64,000 bases of DNA from Candidatus Poribacteria bacterium (GTDB taxonomy: Bacteria > Poribacteria > WGA-4E > WGA-3G). This document shows positions 18,118 to 27,209 of this stretch, piece by piece. The position numbers and the translations under genes were made by a program. The stretch is taken from positions 260,502 to 324,501 of the forward strand of contig PYJD01000023.1 in NCBI GenBank assembly GCA_003635315.1, written 5' to 3'. Every line of letters begins with the position of its first letter. Position 1 is the first letter of the stretch. Under the pieces are notes generated by a model, which worked only from the letters and a program-made list of their open reading frames with translations, had not been told where the DNA came from and searched no databases.

Positions 18118-19077
18118 CTACCATTTAATTAAGACACCGAGAGTTTCCCCAGGCGTATTCCACAGGAGATCAAACGCTGCTTTTGCATCTGAATAATCAA
18201 AACGGTGCGAAATCATATCAGACGCCTTTATAGTTCCTTCTTGTATCTTCTTAATTGCTCGCTGTATAATTTGAGAACGTGGTTCTTTCGTTAATATACC
18301 TGCTACAAGTCTTTTGCTCATGATCTTAGAAGAATATAGTGGTAGCGGTTTTTGTTGATATAATGCTATAAGTTGAATAATACCGTATTGTCTAACCATG
18401 TCCTGTGCTTGTTCAAAAGACTTGACACCTGCATGTCCGCCGACACAATCGATAACCAGATCTGCCCCTTGTCCATTTGTAAGTTTGCGTACAGCTTCAA
18501 CAGGATTTTCATCCTCAGCATTAATAGATACATCTGCCCCAAGTTTTTCAGAAAGTTCACATCGATATGATAATGCATCGACAGTGATGATTCTATCGGG
18601 AGAATAATCCCTTATCACTTGCATCATTAGACTTCCTACTAATCCTTGACCTAAAATGACAACAGTGTTTCCAGGTTCAATACCTGAGGAATCCGCCCAT
18701 GCGACAGAACTTGTAGCAAGTGGTAGAAATGTACCTTCCTCAAAAGAGACATCATCAGGTATTTTTACAATCCTTCCATCTGATGAGTTGGGTTCTCCTA
18801 CAGCAAATTGTGCATGAGGTGCAACAACCATTACTCTATCATTGATAGAGTAGTCACTCACTTCGTTACCAACCTTATCTACAGTACCGGTGAGTGAATA
18901 ACCCATTATAGATGGAGAAACTGCTTCTTCAAGAATATATCGTCTAAAAAGTTCTGACCCCCGACTGATTAAAGTTGTATCTGTCTTTACACGGACCTGT
19001 TTTTGATTAATCTCTGGGTCAGGAACAATCTCAAGCTGTATGTTGCCAAATCCTTCTGGTTTTGTTACCTGTATCAT
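18118..19077 (-). CDS. MDR-family (zinc-type alcohol dehydrogenase-like) oxidoreductase
   Basis: This is a 319-residue medium-chain dehydrogenase/reductase. The N-terminal GroES-like domain (about 1-115) lacks the catalytic zinc Cys/His ligands: the usual C-G-x-D position reads LISRGSEL. The Rossmann domain (about 120-260) has VVILGQGLVGSLMMQVI, then ITVDALSYR, and GADLVIDCVGG. This suggests a zinc-independent NAD(P)-dependent oxidoreductase. AAAGGGAA 7 nt before ATG 19077 supports the start. The gene precedes the methyltransferase by 16 bp, so the two may be co-transcribed, though no functional link is obvious. The substrate is unknown. Confidence 0.82.
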   Translation of the reverse strand: MIQVTKPEGFGNIQLEIVPDPEINQKQVRVKTDTTLISRGSELFRRYILEEAVSPSIMGYSLTGTVDKVGNEVSDYSINDRVMVVAPHAQFAVGEPNSSDGRIVKIPDDVSFEEGTFLPLATSSVAWADSSGIEPGNTVVILGQGLVGSLMMQVIRDYSPDRIITVDALSYRCELSEKLGADVSINAEDENPVEAVRKLTNGQGADLVIDCVGGHAGVKSFEQAQDMVRQYGIIQLIALYQQKPLPLYSSKIMSKRLVAGILTKEPRSQIIQRAIKKIQEGTIKASDMISHRFDYSDAKAAFDLLWNTPGETLGVLIKW

Positions 19078-19117
19078 AGTTGATTCCCTTTATGTGTAAA
19101 TTTCAGTTTTATACTTG

Positions 19118-20470
19118 TTATCGAAGAAGTGCTACAATGTCCTTCCGAGTAATAGGTTGATTTAAATCCATTAGATAGATTTGGAAAGTATCTGTCCTAT
19201 CAGAGACAAAAGCTAAATACTTCCCATCAGGAGAAAAGGTAGGTTGAATCGATCTCCCAATGCCATTGGTAATTCTTCGTTCATTTTTACCGTTTGCGTC
19301 AATGATATAAATTTCCCAATCAGCATCTCTTGCTGATACAAAAGCTATATTTTTTCCATCAGGTGAAACAGACGGATTGTAACAATCATAAGGGTTTGGG
19401 TTGAAATGCTTTTCATTTTTGCCATCAATAGTCATTGTATATAGTTGATTAACAGATTCATTCCGATTTGAAACGAAAATGATCTTCTCACCATTTGGAA
19501 AAAATGCAGGACTCCCTTCATCATATTCTGTATATGTAATCCTTGTCGGTTTAATGTCGTTATGATCTAATTTTGATAGATTCTTGATTTCTAAATTTAT
19601 CAAATATAATTCTAAATTTCCATCAGTATTTGTTTCATAGACAACTCTATTAGATGATGTTTGTGGAACTCGTGCCCCAAAACTCACAGGTATAACACAT
19701 AATGTATGTCGATTATATATGTGAGTGATATTAAACCCAGTATATATGGGGGTGGATCCACTACTCTGAATTAGTATTTTAACTTCACGAGAGGATTTGG
19801 GTTCACTGCTGTAAAATAGATAGTCAGTAGATTTTAGAAAATTAGGAGAACTATCGTTGAAATCTGTAGAGTATGTCACACGTCGCATGATTCTACCATT
19901 TAAATCCATCAAATAGATTTCACTATTGTCACCTTTAAATGATGCGAATGCGATATTATTCCCATCAGGAGAGAAGGAGGGTGAATAATTATCAGAATTA
20001 TTGTGTGTTAACTGTCTGGTATGGAAACTGTCCCCAACAAGTCCAATAATTTCTTGGATTATCTCTTGATCTGTAGTACTAAGAAAAACTAATTTTAGGA
20101 CTTTAAATGCAGAATCTCTATCGCCATAGATGAGAAATGTCCGTGCTAACTCTAATCTGGCTTCAATACGAAGCATAGGTTTACCTGTAGCATGAATAGC
20201 TGCCTTTTGAAATTGTTGCACTGCCTCATTGTATTGTCCTAATTGTTTATATGCTTTTCCAAGTAATATATATGCATTCGGGTCGTGATTAGACTTTTCG
20301 ATATAGGGTATAAGTAATTCTAATGCCTCAAATGACTTTCCAGATGAAATAAGGTTTTCCGAATGTTTCAGAGTATTAGAATTACATCCTAAAGCAATGA
20401 AAATAAAAATTAGATAATATATTGTGTAATTTTTTGATTGATGAATTCGTAAATCACTATTTTTATACAT
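19118..20470 (-). CDS. TPR and TolB-like beta-propeller lipoprotein
   Basis: This is a 450-residue protein with a lipobox (IFIALGC, Cys29), so probably a lipoprotein. TPR repeats cover about 35-135 (ILLGKAYKQLGQYNEAVQQF). PD40/TolB-like propeller blades follow at about 155-440. Repeated units are FSPDGNNIAFASFKGD, FFPNGEKIIFVSNRNES, VSPDGKNIAFVSARDAD and FSPDGKYLAFVSDRTD, each ending in an IYLMDLNG-like strand. This is a periplasmic or outer-membrane protein-interaction scaffold. TolB-like propellers alone do not imply a Tol-Pal role, and no tol genes are nearby. Confidence 0.82.
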   Translation of the reverse strand: MYKNSDLRIHQSKNYTIYYLIFIFIALGCNSNTLKHSENLISSGKSFEALELLIPYIEKSNHDPNAYILLGKAYKQLGQYNEAVQQFQKAAIHATGKPMLRIEARLELARTFLIYGDRDSAFKVLKLVFLSTTDQEIIQEIIGLVGDSFHTRQLTHNNSDNYSPSFSPDGNNIAFASFKGDNSEIYLMDLNGRIMRRVTYSTDFNDSSPNFLKSTDYLFYSSEPKSSREVKILIQSSGSTPIYTGFNITHIYNRHTLCVIPVSFGARVPQTSSNRVVYETNTDGNLELYLINLEIKNLSKLDHNDIKPTRITYTEYDEGSPAFFPNGEKIIFVSNRNESVNQLYTMTIDGKNEKHFNPNPYDCYNPSVSPDGKNIAFVSARDADWEIYIIDANGKNERRITNGIGRSIQPTFSPDGKYLAFVSDRTDTFQIYLMDLNQPITRKDIVALLR

Positions 20471-20570
20471 ATCAAACCATTCAATAATTTCATGGTTGAA
20501 ATAATTATGTCTAAATTTGGTGAATATAATGAGAATCAGTAGGAAAGAAACAAGATGAGATTAGAGATGA

Positions 20571-21026
20571 TTATATGATGTTAGGTTTGCCTCTCCAAGC
20601 AGTAGAAACTGCATAGATCCAAAATATAAGTCCTTGAATACCTGATGTTACTTTTAGTTTCCAAGAAGGACGATACATAATTATCTTCCCACTATCTAAG
20701 GTCCAAATTTTAATTGAACCTTCTGCGTGTGGATGCCCTTTTGATTTTGTGTGTAGAATCTTACTATTTTGAGATATAGTATCAAACTCGAGTAGATCCT
20801 TCCATTCATTTACGGGATATGAATTCAGGTAAATGAAACCAAGTGCTGAAAGAAAGCCAATAAGAATAATTACTGCTTTGAAATACTGCCCTAAGTACAT
20901 TTGTCCAAGTCCAGGAAAAACAGCAGATAGTATCATAGCAGGAAAAGATCGGATATAAACTATTTTGATATTGTTCTCAATACTATTATTAGAATTAGCT
21001 GGAATAACTTTATCAGAATCTTTCAT
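20571..21026 (-). CDS. Small membrane protein with TM2-like PGLGQMYLG motif
   Basis: This 151-residue protein has two helices near the N-terminus: SAVFPGLGQMYLGQYFKAVI leads into a second hydrophobic stretch (GFLSALGFIYL). A soluble loop and a third hydrophobic helix near the C-terminus follow. The PGLGQ-Y-G pattern is shared with TM2-domain and DUF5683-like proteins of unknown role. It begins 3 bp after the stop of the SMR-like gene, with a GAAGG ribosome site inside that gene's end, so the two form a coupled pair. Confidence 0.65.
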   Translation of the reverse strand: MKDSDKVIPANSNNSIENNIKIVYIRSFPAMILSAVFPGLGQMYLGQYFKAVIILIGFLSALGFIYLNSYPVNEWKDLLEFDTISQNSKILHTKSKGHPHAEGSIKIWTLDSGKIIMYRPSWKLKVTSGIQGLIFWIYAVSTAWRGKPNII

Positions 21027-21029
21027 TAA

Positions 21030-21398
21030 TTAACCTTCACCTTGTGCTACAAGATAGACGCCAATACAGATTATGATAGCTCCAATTATCCGAGACACTG
21101 GAATAGATTCTTTAAAAAATATACGAGAGAAGGGTATAGCGATAACATAGCCTAAACTCAACATGGGGTATGCGATACTCAGCTTAACCCGAGAAAGGAT
21201 GACTAACCATACAAATGTGGTAAATCCATATATTGATATACCACCAATTACATAAGGATTCCAAATTACTTGTGTGAATTTGGATAGAAATACCTTAAAA
21301 TTATTGATTTCTCCAATCTTTGTCACGCCTTGCTTTAATAGGATTTGTCCTATAACGGTTAGGAACACATTAAATGTTAGTAGAATGTAATCTTTCAT
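21030..21398 (-). CDS. SMR/EamA-type small transporter, four TM helices
   Basis: A 122-residue, four-helix protein of the drug/metabolite transporter superfamily. TFNVFLTVIGQILLKQGVTK is the typical first helix of small multidrug resistance and ArnE/F-like proteins, and the last helix ends IIICIGVYLVAQGEG. The conserved membrane Glu14 of true EmrE pumps is not evident in helix 1, so a lipid-linked sugar flippase-like or other role is as likely as drug export. The downstream membrane gene is coupled to it. Confidence 0.7.
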   Translation of the reverse strand: MKDYILLTFNVFLTVIGQILLKQGVTKIGEINNFKVFLSKFTQVIWNPYVIGGISIYGFTTFVWLVILSRVKLSIAYPMLSLGYVIAIPFSRIFFKESIPVSRIIGAIIICIGVYLVAQGEG

Positions 21399-21547
21399 AG
21401 GGATATTATACCATATCTATAGTGTTTATGCAAAGGTAGCGACTATACTAAATCCTATGCAATCGGGATACTGTGATGAATAAATGGTTGATTTCTGTTG
21501 CATTAATGACAGAAACACATTAAAATTCTGCAACAATGGAGGTAAAT

Positions 21548-22336
21548 ATGGTTGAACTGAGTCAAGAGGATATATTATTCTTCAAGGAGAATGGTTATCT
21601 AATAAAACGTAATGTGCTGAACCCTGATCTGATGGAACGAGCACGGGCTAAACTTTGGGAAGGTGCTCCTGAAGGGAGATTACGTGATGATCCAGATACT
21701 TGGATTGGTCCATTTAAACCTGAAGAGGTAAATGAGGATAACTCAAATAGACGTGGCGGTTTTAGATGGAATTATCGAGAACCGGGTGGTGAAGACTGGA
21801 TGGTGAAACTGCTTGCTACTGATCCTCATGTCTGGGGAATGGCAGAACAGTTTTTAGGGAAAGGTAATTTAGTACAACCTGAGCGTGTTAGAGGAATATA
21901 CTGTACCTTACCTTATGGAGATGTACCAAAGAAATCTATCGGATGTCATGTAGATGCTCATCCTTTTCATCTTGGTGTTGTTGGATACATAGATGATGTA
22001 CCCCCTGAAGGTGGCGGATTCATGGTTTGGCCAGGAAGTCATAAATCTTTCTATTATGATTATAAATCACAGTATAAGAATGAACCCACTCCCCAGTATG
22101 ATGTTGATAGAGAACGTTTTAGTAGAGAACCTGGTGTGGATTGCTATGGGAATGCTGGAGATATAGTCTTCTGGCATCACCGTATTGGCCATGCGGCTGG
22201 TCATAATTATTCAAGGCAAATAAGACAAGCAGTGTTATACGACTTTCGTAAGACCGAGTTACCAGAAACACAGGAAGAGCCACCCAATGAAGATATGTGG
22301 AGAGACTGGCCTGGTATTAAAGCATTAGATGGTTGA
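21548..22336 (+). CDS. Phytanoyl-CoA dioxygenase (PhyH) family protein
   Basis: This is a Fe(II)/2-oxoglutarate-dependent oxygenase of the PhyH family. The iron-binding HxD is H134-V-D136 in IGCHVDAHPF. The distal His is in GDIVFWHHRIGHAAGHN (H215), and the 2OG-binding Arg is in SRQIRQAVLYDF (R226). The GGGFMVWPGSHK strand is also typical. I start at ATG 21548 because GGAGG at 21538-21542 lies 6 nt upstream; an ATG at 21536 would contain that ribosome site. The gene stands alone on the plus strand. The substrate is unknown. This family is strongly expanded in Poribacteria, which supports the taxonomic guess. Confidence 0.88.
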   Translation: MVELSQEDILFFKENGYLIKRNVLNPDLMERARAKLWEGAPEGRLRDDPDTWIGPFKPEEVNEDNSNRRGGFRWNYREPGGEDWMVKLLATDPHVWGMAEQFLGKGNLVQPERVRGIYCTLPYGDVPKKSIGCHVDAHPFHLGVVGYIDDVPPEGGGFMVWPGSHKSFYYDYKSQYKNEPTPQYDVDRERFSREPGVDCYGNAGDIVFWHHRIGHAAGHNYSRQIRQAVLYDFRKTELPETQEEPPNEDMWRDWPGIKALDG

Positions 22337-22343
22337 GAATTGC

Positions 22344-22425
22344 AATACCATATTTGGAGCGGTTCCAAACCGCTCCTACCGGGTTTATTGGATGGTGTTT
22401 ATATGATATTTCTTAGAATTGGTGT
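22344..22425. repeat. MITE-like remnant with GTAG-GAGCGG hairpin
   Basis: The minus strand of 22379-22356 reads GTAG-GAGCGGTTTGGAACCGCTCC, a perfect hairpin after GTAG. Flanks are AATACCATATTT on the left and the complement ACCAATTCTAAGAAATATCA on the right. These are the same ends as the element at 63130-63260. It lies between convergent genes and could also act as a bidirectional terminator. Confidence 0.65.
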
Positions 22426-22438
22426 AACAGTTCATCCA

Positions 22439-23260
22439 TTATCTAAGACCTAACCCACCTAAAGTATTTGCCATCATATCATAGGCTATCTGTGCTTTTT
22501 CCATCCGCATTTGAGGAAATGTCTCTACGGAGATATATTTATCATATCCGACTTTACCCAAACCTTCAGCGAATGTAGTAAAATCTAATTCGTCGCCTTC
22601 TTCCCCAGGAATCAGGAATGTGCTGTATGGATACATCCCTTTTACTCCCTTTACATGACAGTGAGCAGTTATTGGACCTAAATATTCAGTTACATTTGCA
22701 ATATCTTCTCCAAGATGATAGAAATTTGTTATATCGTTGAGGGATCTCAGAGCATCAGATCCAACATGGTCAATCAATAGTGTTACCTTTGCAGAGGAGT
22801 CGATAGTTGTTGCCTCATGATTATGAATATTCATAGTAACACCAACTTCTTCAGCGCGTTGGCATATTGGTTTTAATACATCTACGAGGAGTTTCCAAGC
22901 AAAAGGATCTCCGTTTTCACCTCCATAGCCTGTTAGAAAGTTTACTCCATGTGCATCAAGCGCAAGAGCTACATCTTGTAATAATGCATAATGGTCAATT
23001 GCCTTTTGTTTATCTTCTAACGCTAAATGATATAGGCCCTTACCAGTAAATGGATTTATGACAGAAGTTTTTAATCCGTGATCAGAGATCATTGTCTTAA
23101 CCTCTCTAAGCAAGGAATCTGACACTTCATCGGATGGAATATGTGCTTCAGGACCACACATCATCTCAACTGCATCATATCCAACATCTGAAAGAATTGA
23201 TAACACTTCCAGAAGCGTTCTATCTTTCATCCCACCGGCATGATATGAAATTCCTATCAT
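22439..23260 (-). CDS. Sugar phosphate isomerase/epimerase (xylose isomerase-like TIM barrel)
   Basis: This is a 273-residue AP-endonuclease-2/xylose-isomerase-like TIM barrel. Metal-ligand segments visible are the N-terminal GYDAVEMMCGPEAH strand, VTMNIHNHEAT (His/Glu after strand 5), the NFYHLGEDI region, TAHCHVKGVKG and the terminal KYISVETFPQM Glu. The family isomerises or epimerises keto-sugars or inositol derivatives; the exact substrate is unknown. GGGT 6 nt before ATG 23260 is a modest ribosome site. It is convergent with the PhyH gene. Confidence 0.85.
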   Translation of the reverse strand: MIGISYHAGGMKDRTLLEVLSILSDVGYDAVEMMCGPEAHIPSDEVSDSLLREVKTMISDHGLKTSVINPFTGKGLYHLALEDKQKAIDHYALLQDVALALDAHGVNFLTGYGGENGDPFAWKLLVDVLKPICQRAEEVGVTMNIHNHEATTIDSSAKVTLLIDHVGSDALRSLNDITNFYHLGEDIANVTEYLGPITAHCHVKGVKGMYPYSTFLIPGEEGDELDFTTFAEGLGKVGYDKYISVETFPQMRMEKAQIAYDMMANTLGGLGLR

Positions 23261-23320
23261 AGATTTACCCTTTTTACAGCCAAAATTTAAGGATATTATA
23301 CCATATCTAAATGAATAGTA

Positions 23321-23439
23321 GTGATACCATTTCTATTTATTATTGTCTCATTTCCGGCAGTTAGGAATGAAATAGGGAAGACACAAACAGAAAGTTTGTG
23401 CTACAAAAAAGAGAGTTTATCAATTAGAAATGGTATCAC
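23321..23439. repeat. 119-bp MITE-like element with perfect 15-bp ends
   Basis: GTGATACCATTTCTA at 23321-23335 is exactly repeated in inverse at 23425-23439. The interior holds a hairpin at 23382-23404. Its minus strand reads GTAG-CACAAACTTTCTGTTTGTG. Confidence 0.75.
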
Positions 23440-23525
23440 ATAGAAACGGTATTACTCATTATATGTATGGTAGATATTATCATACCGAAACAAACGAAGA
23501 ATAATTTATTCATTCGGTAATATAC

Positions 23526-23548
23526 GGGTGTGGAAACCACACCCCTAC
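23526..23548. repeat. GTAG-headed hairpin, stem GGGTGTGG/CCACACCC
   Basis: The minus strand reads GTAG-GGGTGTGGTTTCCACACCC. I could not find paired terminal repeats around it. It is short but has the same GTAG head as its neighbours. Confidence 0.6.
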
Positions 23549-23582
23549 GATACTTTTTTGGATTGGATACCGATATATTTAT

Positions 23583-23719
23583 TTATAGTGAACTTTTGAA
23601 TTAGTGGAACATTTGAGATGTAGGAGGGAATTCCGATTCCCGATTCTCACTGAGATTGATCGCGATTCGGAGATCGCTCCTACAGAGATTTTTTGTTAAT
23701 ATTTCAATGTTCACTATAA
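23583..23719. repeat. 137-bp element with TTATAGTGAAC ends and two GTAG hairpin units
   Basis: TTATAGTGAAC (23583-23593) is perfectly inverted at 23709-23719. Inside, the plus strand at 23620 starts GTAG-GAGGGAATTCC and the minus strand at 23683 starts GTAG-GAGCGATCTCCGAATCGC. The two face each other. The ends differ from the ATACCA-type elements, so this is a second shell family. Confidence 0.7.
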
Positions 23720-23764
23720 TCTTCATTAATAGATTGCTAATATCCAAAACAGTGTTGTCCTATT

Positions 23765-25219
23765 TTATATTTCATTACTAACTGAAATATAAGCGTTTAA
23801 ATGGTCTAAGGCTGCACCATTATCCATTACTTCTTTTGTTTGTTCAATAGCATCATACGGATCAGAATAAATACCTAAGAGATAGTCAACTATAGCAGTA
23901 TTGAGAACGATTCTGTCGTATATTTGTCCTTTTTTCCCCGATAGTGCAGCCACCCCATCCTCTGCATAAGCCTCAGCAGATATAGAATCTGGACGAGGAT
24001 TAATCTGATAGTCATACCCATACATTTTTGGATCAATATCTAATGCAAAATCTTCGCGTTTTCCATTTACACACAAGAATCCTTGCGAATAATTGACTGC
24101 CATTCTATCAGGGGTAGAAGGCTTACCAAGCCTTAGTGCATAATTGCTTGTGCCTTCTTCACCTTTAATTGCAACGGCTGCTTGACACCCGCGTTCCAAT
24201 GCAATTTTGAGTAATGGTTTTTCATACCCTATATGATAGTATCCAAGTACCATATAGTTATTCTTTTGGGCGGTAAAGAATTGCAGCGCTTTTTCAGTTG
24301 CTGCCCAAGGGGGTCTTTTCTTAATGTGTACCCGTAATTCACGAATATCATACGCACCAGGAGAATACTCGCGTTGACTAACATATCCAAATCCGACCTT
24401 TTCATGTGTGATTAATTTTGAAACCTGTTCAAGAAATAGATCGGTTTTTGCTCCAAGGGAGTTAAGAATAGCTTCTTCGGTAATCCCATTCTTAGGGGGC
24501 ATGAGATCAACACTGTGTAGAAGGGATGGTTGACCGAGTGCGGCACGTACGGCAGCAATAAAGAGTGTGGGTCTGAAATATCGTGTTGCTCCATCGTATG
24601 GTTGACCAAAGTGCGTAAGATTATCAACACCAATTTGCTGTACTTTTTTGGGTGCATAATAGGAATCAAGATATCCTCTAACTTCTTCATAAGTTTCACG
24701 GTTCATCCGTTGTCCAATCAATGCTGCAGCTTTTAAAGTGGGTTTGACATCATAGGTCAGTATGGCTTCACATATCTGGCGTGTTTCAGTGTATCCTAAG
24801 TTTTGTCCCTGTAGTATCTTTTGTAGGGCAGTAACAACAATCTTCTCAGTAGGATTCTGGGGGACATATTCTACTGCGGGATTCATGAGAAATTTTACTT
24901 CATCGGGGAGTAGTGTGTTCAGTAAAGTATCGTATTTTTTGAATGCATCGTTTTCAGCTTTAGACCATTGCGTTGATTGAGGAAAATATTTCCGAATGGT
25001 CATAGCAGCAAAAAATGCTCCCATCTGTGCCTCGGATACTGCATGATTAGGAGGTAATTTCCCATCTAAAGAATCTAATATAATCTCAAGTATTTTGTCA
25101 GGTTGTGGACCATCAGATTCTTTTTTACCTAAAGGTCGTGTTTGATGGGGTCCGGTGCATACTCTGGCTTGCGCTTCGAGTACATCTTCATTTGGTCCTT
25201 GAAACTGTGGCGTATACAT
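23765..25219 (-). CDS. TrpD-like (family 3 glycosyl/phosphoribosyl transferase) protein
   Basis: A 484-residue protein. The region VSEAQMGAFFAAMTIR near residue 65 matches the helical N-terminal domain of anthranilate phosphoribosyltransferase and thymidine/pyrimidine phosphorylases. The later DNLTHFGQPYDGATRYFRPT and HSVDLMPPKNGITEEAIL segments fit the large alpha/beta domain. The classic KHGNR glycine-rich PRPP site of TrpD is not evident, so true TrpD activity is doubtful. A trpF gene lies 19 kb away and is not adjacent. I call it a TrpD-superfamily protein of unknown substrate. AGGT 9 nt upstream of ATG 25219 gives weak start support. Confidence 0.55.
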   Translation of the reverse strand: MYTPQFQGPNEDVLEAQARVCTGPHQTRPLGKKESDGPQPDKILEIILDSLDGKLPPNHAVSEAQMGAFFAAMTIRKYFPQSTQWSKAENDAFKKYDTLLNTLLPDEVKFLMNPAVEYVPQNPTEKIVVTALQKILQGQNLGYTETRQICEAILTYDVKPTLKAAALIGQRMNRETYEEVRGYLDSYYAPKKVQQIGVDNLTHFGQPYDGATRYFRPTLFIAAVRAALGQPSLLHSVDLMPPKNGITEEAILNSLGAKTDLFLEQVSKLITHEKVGFGYVSQREYSPGAYDIRELRVHIKKRPPWAATEKALQFFTAQKNNYMVLGYYHIGYEKPLLKIALERGCQAAVAIKGEEGTSNYALRLGKPSTPDRMAVNYSQGFLCVNGKREDFALDIDPKMYGYDYQINPRPDSISAEAYAEDGVAALSGKKGQIYDRIVLNTAIVDYLLGIYSDPYDAIEQTKEVMDNGAALDHLNAYISVSNEI

Positions 25220-25301
25220 TTTTCATACCTAAATTTAGAGTTGTTAGGATAAATTATCACATACAGAGCTAATTGTCAAACGGGTTGAATATTCTTCACT
25301 T

Positions 25302-26201
25302 TCAATTTATACTCTTTTCAATATTATGATGGAAAAAATAAGGTATCTCCCAGTTTCTATTCGGTATATTTTTTCTTAAGAAGACCAGCATACCTGCAAC
25401 CACAATGCATAATCCAATTATCCAGATCCAAATTGAAATTTCTAATGATGTATTTAGTTCTTCAGGTGATGTATGATTCGTCATAACACTATATATCTCA
25501 ATAATTACTGCAATAAAGTTATTCAATATGTGGATACATATTGGTACATAGAGAGATTTGGTTTTTATATATACAATTGCCAAAACATATCCGAAGAAGA
25601 TACCTCCAATTACATCAATATGTAGAATACCAAACAGTATTGAAGTGGAGAGTATAGCCTTTGGTGTACCCCTTTTTATGCTCCATCTGGTCAACAATAA
25701 TCCTCTAAAGAAGAATTCCTCAAAAATAGGTGTAATTATTACAATACATATTATACTGAGTATATTGGCAATTATAAGTTTCACATTAGAGGGATATACA
25801 ACAGCCCCAATATTCTCATCAGATAACCATTCAGGTAAATCAGGTGATAGATCAAGATGCCACATATATTGAATATTAAGAATACATAGAGAAAATAAAA
25901 GGAGAGGGATAGTTAATATGGAATACCGTGCGAGAGTTGAAAATTCAGGGAATTTACCAAATGTATTCTTATATGACAAACGTGAACGAAATAGAATTGA
26001 TGAATAGATAAGTAGAAAAACACAATAAAATAATATGTAATTAATTCCATCCGGTAATTGATAAGTGGTATCCTTATATGATATTGGGTTGATTTCTGAG
26101 AAAATAATATCACTTATAATCTGTGCAAGTACAGCACAGAAGATTAATGATCTTACACGAATTCTCTCAAAAGTAAAGTATGGAACTAATTCTTTTTTCA
26201 T
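25302..26201 (-). CDS. CPBP-family intramembrane metalloprotease (CAAX-like)
   Basis: A 299-residue polytopic protein. The family signature is EEFFFRG (E161, E162, R166) at the start of a helix, followed by H194 in FGILHIDVIGGIFFG. These are the catalytic Glu and His motifs of CPBP/Rce1-like intramembrane proteases. About eight hydrophobic helices are visible. Its role may be prenyl-protein-like processing, bacteriocin immunity or signalling; there is no partner gene nearby to choose between them. The start at ATG 26201 lacks a strong ribosome site. Confidence 0.85.
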   Translation of the reverse strand: MKKELVPYFTFERIRVRSLIFCAVLAQIISDIIFSEINPISYKDTTYQLPDGINYILFYCVFLLIYSSILFRSRLSYKNTFGKFPEFSTLARYSILTIPLLLFSLCILNIQYMWHLDLSPDLPEWLSDENIGAVVYPSNVKLIIANILSIICIVIITPIFEEFFFRGLLLTRWSIKRGTPKAILSTSILFGILHIDVIGGIFFGYVLAIVYIKTKSLYVPICIHILNNFIAVIIEIYSVMTNHTSPEELNTSLEISIWIWIIGLCIVVAGMLVFLRKNIPNRNWEIPYFFHHNIEKSIN

Positions 26202-26297
26202 TTGATAAATTACTATATCGTTAATTTATTTTGTGTGTCAATCTCCTTTTAGAAGTTTCGATTCATAAGTTTAGAATGTGTTGAATAACGGGAAAAT

Positions 26298-26324
26298 GTT
26301 ACACTTTTTGACACATCGTGTGTC
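26298..26324 (-). repeat. Hairpin plus AAAAAGTGTAAC tail, copy 1
   Basis: On the minus strand GACACA-CGA-TGTGTC (26324-26310) is a 6-bp stem with a 3-nt loop. It is followed at once by AAAAAGTGTAAC (26309-26298) and then ATTTTCC. Two further copies occur at 35529-35555 and 58324-58350. Confidence 0.65.
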
Positions 26325-26350
26325 ATTTATTTTCGGTGAAATTATAGCTG

Positions 26351-26375
26351 TAATCCCAGTACTGTACTGGGATTA
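26351..26375. repeat. Perfect 25-bp palindrome, TAATCCCAGTAC-T-GTACTGGGATTA
   Basis: The arms are 12 bp each around one central base. It lies 150 bp upstream of the CPBP gene start, in the divergent desert. It could be a regulator-binding site or a cruciform-forming sequence. It is too tight (1-nt loop) for a normal terminator. Confidence 0.6.
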
Positions 26376-27209
26376 TTGGAATTAATTTAGAAGAAAGCAC
26401 AATTATGTATTTTCTCATTTTTGTATTATTTTTCTGATTTCTGTTTTTGTGTCGAATTATCACAATCGTTAATATTCTGTTGGTAATTCTGAGTTGTCAG
26501 TTTATAGCTTTTAATTGTCAGTTAATGAAATATCTGAGCAAAGATGAACTGGTTTATATACACCTTCAAAAATCTCAGTCTTTAGTTTTGAAATTTGTGT
26601 TGGATACATGGCTATCCTCCATTTTTAGTTTTTCAAGTTTTTCAAGTCGGTTTTTAAAATCTACGATTTTGAATTGCCTTGCAGTAAGTCTGGAACTATG
26701 TTCATAGCATATCACTAAAAGCAGGTGGTTTTTTTAAAATTTGAAAAACTTGAAAACTGTGTTTTCTTGTTAATTTGCTATAAACCCAGAACGGTATAAG
26801 GATTGCACAGAATTGGCTGATATTTGTCAGTTGAATTTTAAATTCATAATTTATCATAACAAAATAGACCTATGTTGCTTATATATCCTATATTACATAA
26901 TACTATTCTAACATGAGTGTAAAACATTTGCAACCTTAATATTAACGTATGTAACTTTAGATGGTAGTGTATATCTTTTTCTTCAATAATTTTTATTTTA
27001 ATTGGGAATATTTGCGTTTAAGTGAGATTTTGTGGTGAATTGTCTGAATCGTCAAATCAACGAGTGGATATATGCTGTAGTATCTTGATTTATGATGGGA
27101 TTTATATTTGAGATTAACTTTTGTGATTGGTATTTAGTTCGTTGGGAATTAGTTTACCTTGTTTCCACTCTTTATAACATAGAAATACACCTATAGTGAA
27201 TAGACTGTA

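Larger units (their letters stand above)
23261..23764. other. Intergenic cluster of three hairpin elements
   Basis: This 504-bp gap is packed with repeats (23321-23439, 23526-23548, 23583-23719) and holds no plausible gene. All three hairpins begin with GTAG on one strand although their stems are unrelated. Confidence 0.6.
26202..27209. other. AT-rich gene desert with hairpins
   Basis: About 1 kb with no credible gene. An 86-codon plus-strand frame at 26447 is low-complexity and has no ribosome site. Present are the conserved hairpin-plus-tail motif (26298-26324) and a 25-bp palindrome (26351-26375). Poly(T/A) tracts fill much of the rest. Parts resemble the deserts at about 35.0-35.7 and 57.6-58.4 kb in composition and motifs. 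Confidence 0.5.

Noticed and set aside
19118..20470. Calling this gene tolB
   Set aside because: It has TPRs and a lipobox that TolB lacks, and no tol-pal genes are nearby.
23765..25219. Calling this gene trpD and pairing it with trpF
   Set aside because: The PRPP-binding glycine motif of TrpD is not visible and the two genes are 19 kb apart, so I kept a superfamily-level call.
26447..26707. 86-codon plus-strand frame in the desert
   Set aside because: Low-complexity Ser/Phe/Leu content, no ribosome site and no similarity to the neighbours.
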